Shown: piece after piece, positions 45,480 through 54,129 of the stretch | Numbering within the stretch: position 1 is the first letter of the stretch | Layout: every line of letters begins with the position of its first letter | From: Myxococcus sp. RHSTA-1-4 | Lineage (GTDB): Bacteria > Myxococcota > Myxococcia > Myxococcales > Myxococcaceae | Length of the DNA: 64,000 nt | Reading direction: 5' to 3' | Assembly (NCBI RefSeq): GCF_020037125.1 | Contig: NZ_JAIQDG010000005.1 | Location: 1 to 64,000, forward strand | The notes under the pieces: model-generated | Databases searched by the model: none | What the model was told of the DNA's origin: nothing | The model's input: the letters and a program-made list of their open reading frames with translations, nothing else | Made by a program: the position numbers and the translations under genes

Positions 45480-46532
45480 TCACTTCTTGTTCGCCAGGTT
45501 CTTCCAGAAGCGGTCCAGGCTTTCGTCCATCCCGAAGAGGGTGCTGAACACCGTCGAGTCGGCCATCAGGACGTCTCCGCCCCGGCTCCCGCCAGGTGGG
45601 AGCCAGACCAGGGCATTGAACTCGCGATTTCCGGCCTCGGTGAAGGGGTGGGGCCTGGACAGGTCGATGGGCTGCTTCGCGAGGACACGGATGGCCTTGG
45701 CGTCGTCTCGCGTCGGCGCATAGTGGGGCAGGTGCATGTGCGAGGAGAGGGTGGTGACTCCCTCCAGCCAGCCGCGGGTGTCCAGGTCCCGGTTGGTGGA
45801 GAGCGGGGCGGGCCTGCTCGTCGAGTCCTTGGACGGTGCGGGGCGAAGCCCGAAGCGATTCTCGATGGGGATATCCAGCCCCTGCATCAGGGAGCGAAGG
45901 TAGCCACCGAACCGCTGCTGGCGTGGAACCAGGGGGTCCCCATGGTGGCTGTACTCCTGCGCCCGCACCTTCTGGTCATCGGACGCACCGACGTCATGGT
46001 GTGGCCCGAGCACCAGGCAGGTCCCCTCGCGGGAGAGGAACTGGCGTACCGCTTCAATCTCCGCCGGCTCCGCCGTCTGCTCCGTCACCGTGTGGTCGAG
46101 TCCGAAGACGAGCAGGGTGTCCGTATCGCCCAGGACGCGTTCGTCGAGCGGCAGCCTGAACCCGGCCTGGTCGACACGTTGGCAGACGGGAACCCCATGC
46201 CCCGTCAGCTCTTCGACGATGCGTTGGAAGCGGGTCCAGGAGCGGAAGAACAGCTCCAGCCCGCCCGCGATGCCCTGTTGGAACAGCCCGGGGTGCGCCC
46301 ATTCCCGGCCCTCCCACCGAGGCCATTCCGCTCTCCGCACCTCGGTCATCGTCGAGAAGCGGTTGTCCATGACGGTCACGTCCCGGTTCGCTTCTCCCGG
46401 GAAGCTCCACGACACGTAGATGCTCACGCGCCGGCGGCCTGCCGTGTAGGGGCGGGGGCGGTGGTTCTGATTGTAGGTACGCGCCGGTCCCTTCGGCTGC
46501 GCCCGCACCGAATCGCTCTCTGCTCCGTACAT
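45480..46532 (-). CDS. Uncharacterised protein with amidotransferase-like fold pattern
   Basis: This 350-residue protein has no name that I recognise. The first 60 residues are basic. From about 140 the strand-helix-strand pattern DTDTLLVFGLDHTVTEQTAE, EIEAVRQFLSREGTCLVLGP and, near the end, GGDVLMADSTVFSTLFGMDE and RFWKNLANKK resembles class I glutamine-amidotransferase-like or DUF4350-type domains, but no catalytic Cys is visible in the expected turn. It has a TAGGAG ribosome site. It lies eight bases after the preceding gene and overlaps the possible GTG of the DyP gene, so the cluster is one transcript. Function unknown; a ligand-binding or structural part of the redox system is a guess. 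Confidence 0.7.
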   Translation of the reverse strand: MYGAESDSVRAQPKGPARTYNQNHRPRPYTAGRRRVSIYVSWSFPGEANRDVTVMDNRFSTMTEVRRAEWPRWEGREWAHPGLFQQGIAGGLELFFRSWTRFQRIVEELTGHGVPVCQRVDQAGFRLPLDERVLGDTDTLLVFGLDHTVTEQTAEPAEIEAVRQFLSREGTCLVLGPHHDVGASDDQKVRAQEYSHHGDPLVPRQQRFGGYLRSLMQGLDIPIENRFGLRPAPSKDSTSRPAPLSTNRDLDTRGWLEGVTTLSSHMHLPHYAPTRDDAKAIRVLAKQPIDLSRPHPFTEAGNREFNALVWLPPGGSRGGDVLMADSTVFSTLFGMDESLDRFWKNLANKK

Positions 46533-46540
46533 GGTCACTC

Positions 46541-47092
46541 CTACTGCATCGCGTCGAGCACGGAGCTGAAGGTGCGGCGAACCTCGAGAGCCTTCTCGAC
46601 CTCGGTGACCGTGGTGCCTGGATAGCTCGCGAACTCGAAGATGCTCTCGACTTGATGCTTCCTGAAGAACTCGACGAAAGCGGGGATGTTCGTCTTCCAG
46701 TCGTCGGGGAAGCCGACCATGCACTCGAAGAACGTCGCCAGGCCCGACTTCATGAACAGCCGATGGGCATCCTCGACGTACAGCTCGAAGTCCGTGTCGA
46801 AGATGGCCTGATACATCAGCTGGGTGTCGTTGTTGATGATGACCCAGCGGGCATAGTGGAGGGTCAGGGGCTTGAGCAGCTCGTACAGCTCCCTGGGCGA
46901 GGTGGCGGCTGCGCGCTCGCGGGCCATCTGTCGAAGCTGTTGGGCCCTGCCCGGCTTGATGTCACCGATGATGGTGAAGCCGTGCGCCGGAGTCTTCGGA
47001 GCAATCGGACCATACTTGCCGACTTGCGGCTTCGTCTCCGGCATGGGTAGCGCCGCGGCGTAGGGCATTGGGTTCTGGTTGGGGGCCGTCAT
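46541..47092 (-). CDS. Uncharacterised ferredoxin-like-fold protein, first gene of the DyP operon
   Basis: This 183-residue protein has a Pro-rich beginning, then HGFTIIGDIKPGRAQQLRQM and LKPLTLHYARWVIINNDTQL, DTDFELYVEDAHRLFMKSGL. Sequences of this kind (a strand ending IKPG, then HxARWVxxxD and a D-F-x-x-Y-x-D segment) are found, as I recall, in small proteins encoded near haem peroxidases and built like the ferredoxin-like halves of DyP. No metal-binding motif is evident. Start at 47092 is fixed by GAGGAGAAGG upstream; a longer reading to 47152 is unlikely. It may bind the peroxidase or its substrate. Confidence 0.7.
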   Translation of the reverse strand: MTAPNQNPMPYAAALPMPETKPQVGKYGPIAPKTPAHGFTIIGDIKPGRAQQLRQMARERAAATSPRELYELLKPLTLHYARWVIINNDTQLMYQAIFDTDFELYVEDAHRLFMKSGLATFFECMVGFPDDWKTNIPAFVEFFRKHQVESIFEFASYPGTTVTEVEKALEVRRTFSSVLDAMQ

Positions 47093-47349
47093 CGCCTTCT
47101 CCTCGGGCTTCACTCCTGGTGGGGAGGTGAACACGAAGGAGGAGAGCAACAAGTGCGGCCTCGACGTCTGGACGGTGAGCGCCGGGCCGGAAGCCCGCTA
47201 CTCCAGCCAGGGGAAGGTCGCAGACCGTGAGCGAGCGGCACGATGCCGCACCTCTCCGCAAGGCAGCCAGGGAGGCAACAGGCGTCATCTCTCCGTCCCT
47301 TCGGGCCCATGGCAGGCTGCACGCACGCGCTCCGTTCGCACACCTCCCA

Positions 47350-48122
47350 GGAAACGCCATCCACGCGGACTCCGGAGGAGAAGGGCGAGGTCATCAAAGT
47401 CGTCCGCGCCGAGGCATCCCGGCCATGGTCGGCGACGGCATCAACGACGCCCCGGCGCTGGCGCTCGCCGACATCGGCGCCGCGATGGGAGCGCGCGGCG
47501 CGACGGCGGCCTCCGAAGCAGCGGACGTCGTGCTCACAGCGGACCGGCTCGAGGGGCTTCTTCTCGCGGCGCGCATCGCGCAGCGCACCCGGCGCATCGC
47601 GCCGGAGAGCGTCTTCGTCGGGAGCGGACTCTCGCTCGTCGCGGTGGTCTTCGCAGCGGCGGGCTACATCACCCCGGTCGCCGGGGCCGTTCTCCAGGAG
47701 GAGGGCATGGACGTCCTCGTCATTCTGAACGCGCTGCGCGCGCTCGGCGGCGGTGGGCTCGTCGCGCCCAAGCGCGCGGAGGCAGGGGCTCGCGCAGGGG
47801 CTCGCCTCGGCCCATCACTCGCTGCGCCCCCACGTCGGCGAGCTCGCGGCGCTGGCCGCACGCCTCGATTCACTGGCACACCCGATGCACGCGTGCAGCG
47901 CGAGGGGCTCCGCGAGATGCTCGAGAAGGAGCTCTTGCCGCACGAGCGCGAGGAGCACCAGACGGACTACCCGCTGCTCGGCAAGATGCTCGAAGAGGAG
48001 GACCCGACCGGGCCGCTCATCCAGACGCACCACGAGCTCCACCGGCTCACGCGTCTCTTCGGCCGGCGGGTCGCGCAGCTTCCGCCCGAAGGCCCTCGCG
48101 CGGACTCAGCCTGCTCGGGGCC
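47350..48122 (+). pseudogene. Remnant of a P1B-type metal ATPase with C-terminal hemerythrin domain
   Basis: Scattered over two frames are pieces of one gene: PEEKGEVIKVVRAE (about 47370-47415, frame 2), AMVGDGINDAPALALADIGA through VLVILNALRAL (about 47422-47755, frame 1), AHHSLRPHVGELAALAARLD (about 47795-47870, frame 2), then MLEKELLPHEREEHQTDYPL and THHELHRLTRLFGRRVAQL (about 47918-48085, frame 1). The first two pieces are the end of the P domain and the last membrane helices of a P-type ATPase. The last two are a four-helix hemerythrin-like domain with His/Glu ligands. That pairing is known for P1B-5 transporters. At least three frameshifts and the missing first 600 or so residues make it dead. 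Confidence 0.72.
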
Positions 48123-48164
48123 GAGCCGACGTATCCTTTGGGGAGCCCCGTTCGTTTCTCGCGC

Positions 48165-49151
48165 ATGAGCACCGACAACCCCGACCTGCCAGATGCCGTC
48201 CGCGCCTCCTGGCACCGCTTCGCCGACACCTACGAGCCGCTTCGAGGCGAGCTGTATCGCTACTGCCGTCACCTGACGCGGTCTCCCTGGGACGCGGAGG
48301 ACCTCGCGCAGGACACGATGTCGCGCGCGTTCGCCGCGCTCGGACGCATGGGGTCGGCGCCGCCGAACCCGCGCGCATGGCTGTTCCGCGTGGCATCGAA
48401 CCTCTGGCTCGACCACGTGCGGAGGCCGCGCCTGTCCATCGAGCCCGCGCCAACCACGTCGAGCCAGCCCATCGAGCTGCGTGATGCGGCGGGTACGTTG
48501 CTGGTCCAGCTCGCGCCTCAGGAGCGAGCTGCCGTCGTGCTGAAGGACGCGTTCGGCTTCTCGCTCGAGGAGGTCGCCGGCATCCTCAGGACGACGGTAG
48601 GCGCCGTGAAGGCCGCGCTGCATCGAGGTCGTGGCAAGCTGCTCGCTCCTGAAGTCGATGCCGGTCGCGCGCCAGCGCGTGGCGTCGTCGATGCGTTCTG
48701 CGCGGCGTTCAACGCGCGCGACATCGAGCGGCTCACGGCGCTCCTGCTCGATATGGCGACCGTCGAGGTCGTCGGCGCCACCGCGTCGTACGGCACAGAC
48801 GAGACGCGCAACCAGATGCTGCGAGGAATGCTGTTCGGCAGCGAACGCCTCGCGAACGCCGCTACCCAGGGCGGCATCGAGGCGCGCTTCGTGGGCGGGG
48901 CACTGCCGACGCCGCCGCGCGCCGAGACGCGCATCTATCGTGGTGAGGCGATCGCGCTGCTCTGGTACGCCCACCAGGACGGCGAGCATGTGCGCGCCAT
49001 CAACCGCTTCGAGGTCGATGGCGACCGCGTCGTGCACATGCAGAACTACTTCTTCACGCCGGACCTGATCGCCGAGGTCTGCACCGAGCTCGGCATCTCC
49101 TCCCGTCCGAACGGATACCGCTGGTGGCTCTCGCGTGAGGGGTGCCCGTGA
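48165..49151 (+). CDS. ECF sigma factor with SnoaL-like C-terminal domain
   Basis: This 328-residue protein has sigma region 2 at about 20-90 (YRYCRHLTRSPWDAEDLAQD, RAWLFRVASNLWLDHVRR), region 4 at about 118-165 (LAPQERAAVVLKDAFGFSLE, then TTVGAVKAALHRGRGKL), and a C-terminal domain of about 150 residues (VVDAFCAAFNARDIERLTAL to INRFEVDGDRVVHMQNYFFT) of the NTF2/SnoaL type. ECF factors with such tails are usually controlled by the tail itself rather than by an anti-sigma factor. The stop overlaps the next ATG (TGATG), so it is co-translated with the glutathione S-transferase. Confidence 0.88.
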   Translation: MSTDNPDLPDAVRASWHRFADTYEPLRGELYRYCRHLTRSPWDAEDLAQDTMSRAFAALGRMGSAPPNPRAWLFRVASNLWLDHVRRPRLSIEPAPTTSSQPIELRDAAGTLLVQLAPQERAAVVLKDAFGFSLEEVAGILRTTVGAVKAALHRGRGKLLAPEVDAGRAPARGVVDAFCAAFNARDIERLTALLLDMATVEVVGATASYGTDETRNQMLRGMLFGSERLANAATQGGIEARFVGGALPTPPRAETRIYRGEAIALLWYAHQDGEHVRAINRFEVDGDRVVHMQNYFFTPDLIAEVCTELGISSRPNGYRWWLSREGCP

Positions 49152-49804
49152 TGCTGACGCTCTACTACCATCCGCTCGCCACATACTGCTGGAAGGCGCT
49201 AATCGCTCTCTACGAGAACGGTACCGACTTCGAGAAGCGCGTCATCGACCTCGCCGATGCCACGCACCGCGCCGAGCTGACGGCGCTGTGGCCGCTCTGC
49301 AAGTTCCCCGTGTTGCGCGACGCGGACCGCGTCGTCGCGGAGAGCTCAATCATTGTCGAGTACCTCGACCGCCACCGTCCCGGCCCGCGCGCGCTGGTTC
49401 CTCACGACGCCGACGCGGCGCTCGATGTGCGCCTGTGGGATCGCCTGTTCGACAACTACGTGCAGACGCCCGTGCAGGAGATCGTCTTCGACCGGCTGCG
49501 CAACGCGAACGGTGACCTCAGACGCGCTCACGCCACGCTGGCCACCGCCTACGAGTTGGCCGAGAAGCAGCTCGCCACGTCCCGGTGGATGGTGGGCGAC
49601 GAGTTCAGCCTCGCCGACTGCGCGGCGGCGCCAGCGCTGTTCTACGCCGTGACGTTGCACGCGTTTCCGGCCCATTGCACGCGGCTGAGCGCCTACTTCG
49701 AGCGTCTCGTCGAACGTTCCTCGGTGCGGCGCACGCTCGAAGAGGCCAGGCCCTACTTCAAGAACTACCCGTTCGAGAGCGCGATCGCGGCGCGGTTCCG
49801 TTGA
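49151..49804 (+). CDS. Glutathione S-transferase family protein
   Basis: This 217-residue protein has a thioredoxin-like N-terminal domain (LTLYYHPLATYCWKALIALY, KFPVLRDADRVVAESSIIVE, which contains the cis-Pro and the ES glutathione-binding pair) and a helical C-terminal domain (WMVGDEFSLADCAAAPALFY, the GST N-capping box). The candidate catalytic residue near the first helix is Ser/Thr/Tyr/Cys in LATYCW. The ATG at 49151 lies inside the stop of the sigma gene, with GAGGGG upstream. Detoxification or thiol redox is likely, perhaps under that sigma factor. Confidence 0.88.
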   Translation: MLTLYYHPLATYCWKALIALYENGTDFEKRVIDLADATHRAELTALWPLCKFPVLRDADRVVAESSIIVEYLDRHRPGPRALVPHDADAALDVRLWDRLFDNYVQTPVQEIVFDRLRNANGDLRRAHATLATAYELAEKQLATSRWMVGDEFSLADCAAAPALFYAVTLHAFPAHCTRLSAYFERLVERSSVRRTLEEARPYFKNYPFESAIAARFR

Positions 49805-49894
49805 ACGGCCGTGTATCTGAGCGACTGCGCCTGCTACCGTTGCTCGGCGCGCGAGCGCCGAACGGGCGCCGACGTTGGCGCGTGGTACGCCGAG

Positions 49895-50374
49895 TCAGAA
49901 ACGTCCGTGCAGCCCGAGGTTCGCGCCCCCGGGGCCGACCACCAGTGCCGGGGACATTGCCGCCTGGGAGTCGTCACGCCACCACAGGTCCAGCAGGTAT
50001 CCCACGCCGATGCCCGTGAGCCCGCCCAGCAGCGCGGCACTCATCCGGCACGGACTGAAGAAGACCCAGGCGCGGTCAGCGCCCTCCGGGCACATCGCGT
50101 CGCCCGCCAGTCCCCCAGCGATTCCACCCGCCAGCCCCAGCGTCAGGTAGCCCGCGGTGCCGATCCCCATCTGCGTTCCGGCGCGCGGATCCTCACGAGA
50201 GCGTAGTGGCTCGGCTCCGAAGGTTCCTGGCGTGCCTTGCGAGCCCTCTGGTGCCGCCTCTGGCACCTGTACAGGTTGAGCCGATGCAGTTCCCGCGAGG
50301 AGCAGCAAGAGGAGGGACATGAGCCCACTCCGAGCGCGTAAGGAAGGGCGCTGTTGGATTGCCTTGGCGTGCAT
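49895..50374 (-). CDS. Exported protein with glycine-zipper helices
   Basis: This 159-residue protein has a signal peptide (charged beginning, then SLLLLLLAGTASAQP, cleavage near residue 34) and two hydrophobic Gly-rich segments (YLTLGLAGGIAGGLAGDAMC and AALLGGLTGIGVGYLLDLWW) flanking a short loop with two Cys. Such proteins sit in a membrane or coat it; none of the known families is certain. An ATG at 50320 has a better ribosome site (GGAG) but leaves a signal peptide without positive charge. It is divergent from the following lipoprotein-like gene. Confidence 0.65.
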   Translation of the reverse strand: MHAKAIQQRPSLRARSGLMSLLLLLLAGTASAQPVQVPEAAPEGSQGTPGTFGAEPLRSREDPRAGTQMGIGTAGYLTLGLAGGIAGGLAGDAMCPEGADRAWVFFSPCRMSAALLGGLTGIGVGYLLDLWWRDDSQAAMSPALVVGPGGANLGLHGRF

Positions 50375-50590
50375 GCCGGGGCTACTGCAAGTCACGCACC
50401 ATCAGGGACGCCCCTGGGGCCCCCCTCTCGTGTGAGTGTGTCTGCACATACCGTGCGGGAGCTTGCACAGGGTGCGGTGGCGGCATCGCGGAGATGTGGC
50501 CGGCACTCGAGGCCCCACCCCAACGGGCGAATTGTCATCCCTCGTCGAGAGCAGAACCTTGCGCGTGTCGTTCACGAGAGGGGGATGCAC

Positions 50591-51874
50591 ATGTACGGAT
50601 TGAGGCGTTGGTGGGGAGGCGTGTTGCTGGGGGCGACAATGCTGGCATGCGGGTCCGTGGCCGGGGAGTCCGAGCTCCTGGCCGCGGAGCCCCAGACGAA
50701 CCCGGAGGCGCCGGAGCAGGAGGTGTCCTCTCAGCACCGGAAGAAGCCCCTGCCCGAGCCGCGCCCTCTGCGAAGCGGGAACGTGGCGGTGGCCTACGGC
50801 GGTGGCAAGTACCTGGTGGCATGGGAGGACGTGAGGGAGGGCAACGTCTACGCCACACGCGTGAAGCCAGACGGGACGCTCCTCGACCCGGAGGGCATCC
50901 GCCTCAATCCACTCCCTGGCGCCGGAGGCCAGCCCGCCATCGCATATGACGGTACGAACTTCGTGGTTGTCTGGGATACCGGGGATGGGGCCTCCGGCAT
51001 CCGGGTGAGCCCGAGGGGCGAGGTGATTGGAGAACTCTTCGAGGTCTTCTACTCCGGCGACGTGTTTGGCCCGGTGGACATCGCATGCGGCCGGGAGATG
51101 TGTCTGGTGACGTATGAGGTCACCGCGGATGACGCGGACGACATCTGGATGACCCGGATGCGGCCCGACGGGACGGTCCTCGAAACCAGGAGTCTCAGTG
51201 ACTCCGACCGCGACGCGGACAGTGCGGCGGTGGCCTGGAACGGAAGGGAGTTCCTGGTTGTCTGGGGCGACACGCGCGGAGGCGACCTGGATGCGCGGAA
51301 CATCCATGGGGCCCGGGTGCTGCCCGACGGCACCATTCTCGACCCGGGAGGCCGCCCCCTCGTTTCCGTGCCCGGGGATCAGCGCACACCCGACGTGGTG
51401 TGGACCGGACGGCGCTTCCTCGTCGTCTGGTCCGACAACCGGGGAGGCGATTACGACGTCTACGGCGCGCGCGTGCGCTCCGACGGACGCGTGGAGGACC
51501 CGGACGGCCTTCCCATTTCCACGGCAGCGGGAGATCAGCTCTTCCCCTCGGTGGCCCACCATGGCCCGAAGTCCCTGGTCGTCTGGGGCGACTCGCGCGA
51601 CGGCGCGCCCCGCGTCTGGGGTGCGCGGGTGACGGAGTACGGAGAGGTGAAGGACCCCTCCGGCTTCCTCATCTCCAGCGGTGACTTCGCGGAGGAGAGC
51701 ACCCCGGAGGTTGCCTACGGAGCCGACCGCTTCCTGGCCGTGTACGAGGGGACGGGCTCCGAGGGGGGCTACACCCTGGCAGCGCGCGTGAAGCACGACA
51801 CGCGAGTGCTGGACAGCCCCGCGCGGGTGCTCACCCGCTCGACGGAGGAGCCCGAGGTGGAGTCGACGCGCTGA
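50591..51874 (+). CDS. Secreted beta-propeller-like repeat protein
   Basis: This 427-residue protein starts with LRRWWGGVLLGATMLACGS, a lipoprotein-like signal. It then has six to seven repeats of about 55 residues of the form VAVAYGGGKYLVAWEDVREG followed by VYATRVKPDGTLLDPEGI. Such repeats (x-W-x-D-x-R/T, G-A-R-V, PDGxxLDP) occur in many myxobacterial secreted proteins and probably form a propeller. The ATG at 50591 is preferred over 50585 because the GAGAGGGGG ribosome site would abut the latter. Function is unknown; no catalytic motif is visible. Confidence 0.8.
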   Translation: MYGLRRWWGGVLLGATMLACGSVAGESELLAAEPQTNPEAPEQEVSSQHRKKPLPEPRPLRSGNVAVAYGGGKYLVAWEDVREGNVYATRVKPDGTLLDPEGIRLNPLPGAGGQPAIAYDGTNFVVVWDTGDGASGIRVSPRGEVIGELFEVFYSGDVFGPVDIACGREMCLVTYEVTADDADDIWMTRMRPDGTVLETRSLSDSDRDADSAAVAWNGREFLVVWGDTRGGDLDARNIHGARVLPDGTILDPGGRPLVSVPGDQRTPDVVWTGRRFLVVWSDNRGGDYDVYGARVRSDGRVEDPDGLPISTAAGDQLFPSVAHHGPKSLVVWGDSRDGAPRVWGARVTEYGEVKDPSGFLISSGDFAEESTPEVAYGADRFLAVYEGTGSEGGYTLAARVKHDTRVLDSPARVLTRSTEEPEVESTR

Positions 51875-52157
51875 GCGCGAATCCGCCCCCGTGCGTGTCC
51901 GGTGCCGGGAGCCCGCATGCCCCCGTGGGGCCATTGGGGAAGTCCACGGCCGCATCCATCCTCGACTCGCCCGTTGGCAGTACCCGGTAGCCGCGGCTGG
52001 CCAGGACAGGTGACGGTCATCCGACTCCAGGACAGTCTCGATGTCGAAGTTCCGCCCCTTGGGGACACGCCCGCCCTGGCCGCCCTTCCATGGGGTGCGC
52101 GGCAGGGGCCTGGCTCTCTTGTCCCGGGCCGCTTGAACCTCACTGGCCTTGCGTCAA
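51875..52157. other. Intergenic region between converging genes
   Basis: No gene is supported in these 283 bases. A plus-strand open frame (51902-52171) has no family features and overlaps the LVIVD gene. I see no strong hairpin. Confidence 0.5.
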
Positions 52158-53864
52158 CTACGGCTCATTGAGGATGAGCAGGCCGCGCGCGGAGTCCGCG
52201 ACGTACACGTGTCCGTCGCCGGGGACGCGGACGCCGAAGGCGCCCTCGTAGATGTTGTCCGTGCGGCCGGGGTCGGTCTCCCGGAAGGTGTTGTAGTGGG
52301 CTACCTGCCGAGGCTTCGTGGGGTTGGAGACGTCCAGCACGCGCAGCCCCTCCTGGTACCACGCGATGTAGAGGCGGTCGCCGCGCAGAATCATGTTGTG
52401 GATGGAGGTGACGGGGCGCATGCGGAACTCGCCAATCTTCACGATGTTCGTGGGGTCGGTGACGTCCAGCACGCGCAGGTGGGCGCCGTTCGTCTCGCCG
52501 CCTTCGAAGGCGATGGTGCGGCCGGCGAAGGTGCCCACCGCGTTGTGGTGCGAGTAGGCCCGGCCGCCGTGCACGAACTGGCCCAGGTGCCGCACGTTGT
52601 CCAGGTCGGTGACGTCCATGACGGAGTAACCGCCGTTGCCGTGGTTGATGTAGAGGCGCCCCTGGTAGGCGAAGGCGTCATGCGGGCCGCCCTCGGAGAG
52701 CTCCACGGGCAGGGAGATGCTCTGGAGCAGGACGGGGCTCAGCGGGGTGGACACGTCGAAGACGAACGTCGCGCCATTCAGTGACATGGCGTAGAGCCGG
52801 TCCCCGTCCACGAGCACGGTGTGCACGCCCTCGGGACCGGCGGCGTAGCTGCGGATGAACTCGGGGGCCGCGGGGTTGGAGATGTCGTAGACGATGAGGC
52901 CCGAGGCCATGCTCGCGATGTAGAGCGCGTCACCCCTGGCCCAGACGCCGTTCCAGTAGTTGTCCCCCGGCAGGCTGATGGCCGTCTTCAGGATGGGGAA
53001 GCGCCGGTCCTTCACGTCGAAGACGGTGAGCCCGCCGCTGACGCCGAAGCGGGCGAAGGAGACGACATAGGCGTGGTCCTTCGTGACGAAGACGTCCGCG
53101 GGCTCGCCCAGCGCGACGTGCGCTTCCGAGATGAGCCGCAGCCCGCCGGAGGACTCCTCCTCGCCCGCGTGCACCGCCACGCGGTGGGCCTCGAAGGTGC
53201 CCGTCCCCGCGAACCTCCCGCCGGAGCAGCGGGTGAAGCAGCCGGTGAGGACACCCGGCGAGGGCACCTGACACCCCGCGAGCGCCGTCACGGTTCCGAA
53301 GGTGTTCGCGCTGGCGATGAAGAACGTCCCGCCATCCGTCCGCCGCTGGGTGAGGGGCGCACCGGACATCGTGTCGGTGCCTCCGTCGGAGTGGAGCTGG
53401 AAGCTGGTGAAGCCAGGGGTGACGCGGGTGCCGCCGTCCGCGAGCCGCCGCTCCGTGCGGAGGTCGGTCAGGTAGATGCCGTGCGGCTCGACGTCCGCGA
53501 GCGCGCCGGGGGCGCACTTCGACAGGTCGTAGCGCGCCAGGTCCTCGCAGGAGACGGTGGCGGGGTCCCCGACGGAGTCGAAGGCGCACGGGGCGTAGCG
53601 GCCCCGGTCCACCCAGTTCCCGCGCTCCTCGAGCACCGTGTAGCCGCCGTCCCAGGGCTCGGGGCCCGCGTCGTCGGAGCCGGCATCGCCGGAGCCCGCG
53701 TCATCCGGGCCCGCGTCGGCGTCTCCCTCGTCAGGAGTGCCGGAGTCCTCGGTGGAAATGGGCGTGGGGAGGGGCTCGGGCGAGTCGGTGCAGGCGGAGA
53801 GCGCGAACAGCCACAGGACGCAGGTGGGCAGCAGCGCCCACGGCGAGCGCGGTGAGGACGTCAT
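52158..53864 (-). CDS. LVIVD-repeat surface lipoprotein
   Basis: This 568-residue protein has an excellent lipobox (LFALSAC, Cys near 25), then an acidic linker of repeated DAG units (DADAGPDDAGSGDAGSDDAG), a cysteine-containing domain (about 75-235), and six to seven LVIVD repeats from about 240 to the end (GGLTVFDVKDRRFPILKTAI, SGLIVYDISNPAAPEFIRSY, EGLRVLDVSNPTKPRQVAHY). LVIVD repeats build beta-propellers on the cell surface, where they may bind partners. A possible promoter (TTGACC, 17 bases, GCGAAT on the minus strand at 54026-53998) lies about 130 bases upstream. Confidence 0.85.
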   Translation of the reverse strand: MTSSPRSPWALLPTCVLWLFALSACTDSPEPLPTPISTEDSGTPDEGDADAGPDDAGSGDAGSDDAGPEPWDGGYTVLEERGNWVDRGRYAPCAFDSVGDPATVSCEDLARYDLSKCAPGALADVEPHGIYLTDLRTERRLADGGTRVTPGFTSFQLHSDGGTDTMSGAPLTQRRTDGGTFFIASANTFGTVTALAGCQVPSPGVLTGCFTRCSGGRFAGTGTFEAHRVAVHAGEEESSGGLRLISEAHVALGEPADVFVTKDHAYVVSFARFGVSGGLTVFDVKDRRFPILKTAISLPGDNYWNGVWARGDALYIASMASGLIVYDISNPAAPEFIRSYAAGPEGVHTVLVDGDRLYAMSLNGATFVFDVSTPLSPVLLQSISLPVELSEGGPHDAFAYQGRLYINHGNGGYSVMDVTDLDNVRHLGQFVHGGRAYSHHNAVGTFAGRTIAFEGGETNGAHLRVLDVTDPTNIVKIGEFRMRPVTSIHNMILRGDRLYIAWYQEGLRVLDVSNPTKPRQVAHYNTFRETDPGRTDNIYEGAFGVRVPGDGHVYVADSARGLLILNEP

Positions 53865-54129
53865 CGAGAAGACCTCGCGGGCAGGGCGCCGCGCGGGAGT
53901 GCGGGCGGCCTGTCCGGATACGTCTCCGTCGGGCCCGCATGGCGCGCGTCCCCGGGAATGGTTGCGGCGTGACGCGCGACTCCCGCCGCGAGTGCCGATT
54001 CGCAACGCTCCGGCCCTGTTGGTCAAGACATTGCAGAGCGCCAGGCGCGCCGGGGGCGGTGGAAGGACGCGCCTGTACCGCGCGGCCCGGTCATTCGAAG
54101 AGGGGGAGGCGAGGTGGTGCTTCCTCCGG

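Noticed and set aside
42271..49804. att-type direct repeat of the tRNA 3' end
   Set aside because: Reading through the region I found no second copy of the T-arm/acceptor sequence; the island idea rests on content only.
51902..52171. 89-codon plus-strand open frame
   Set aside because: No family features, no ribosome site, and it overlaps the end of the LVIVD lipoprotein gene.
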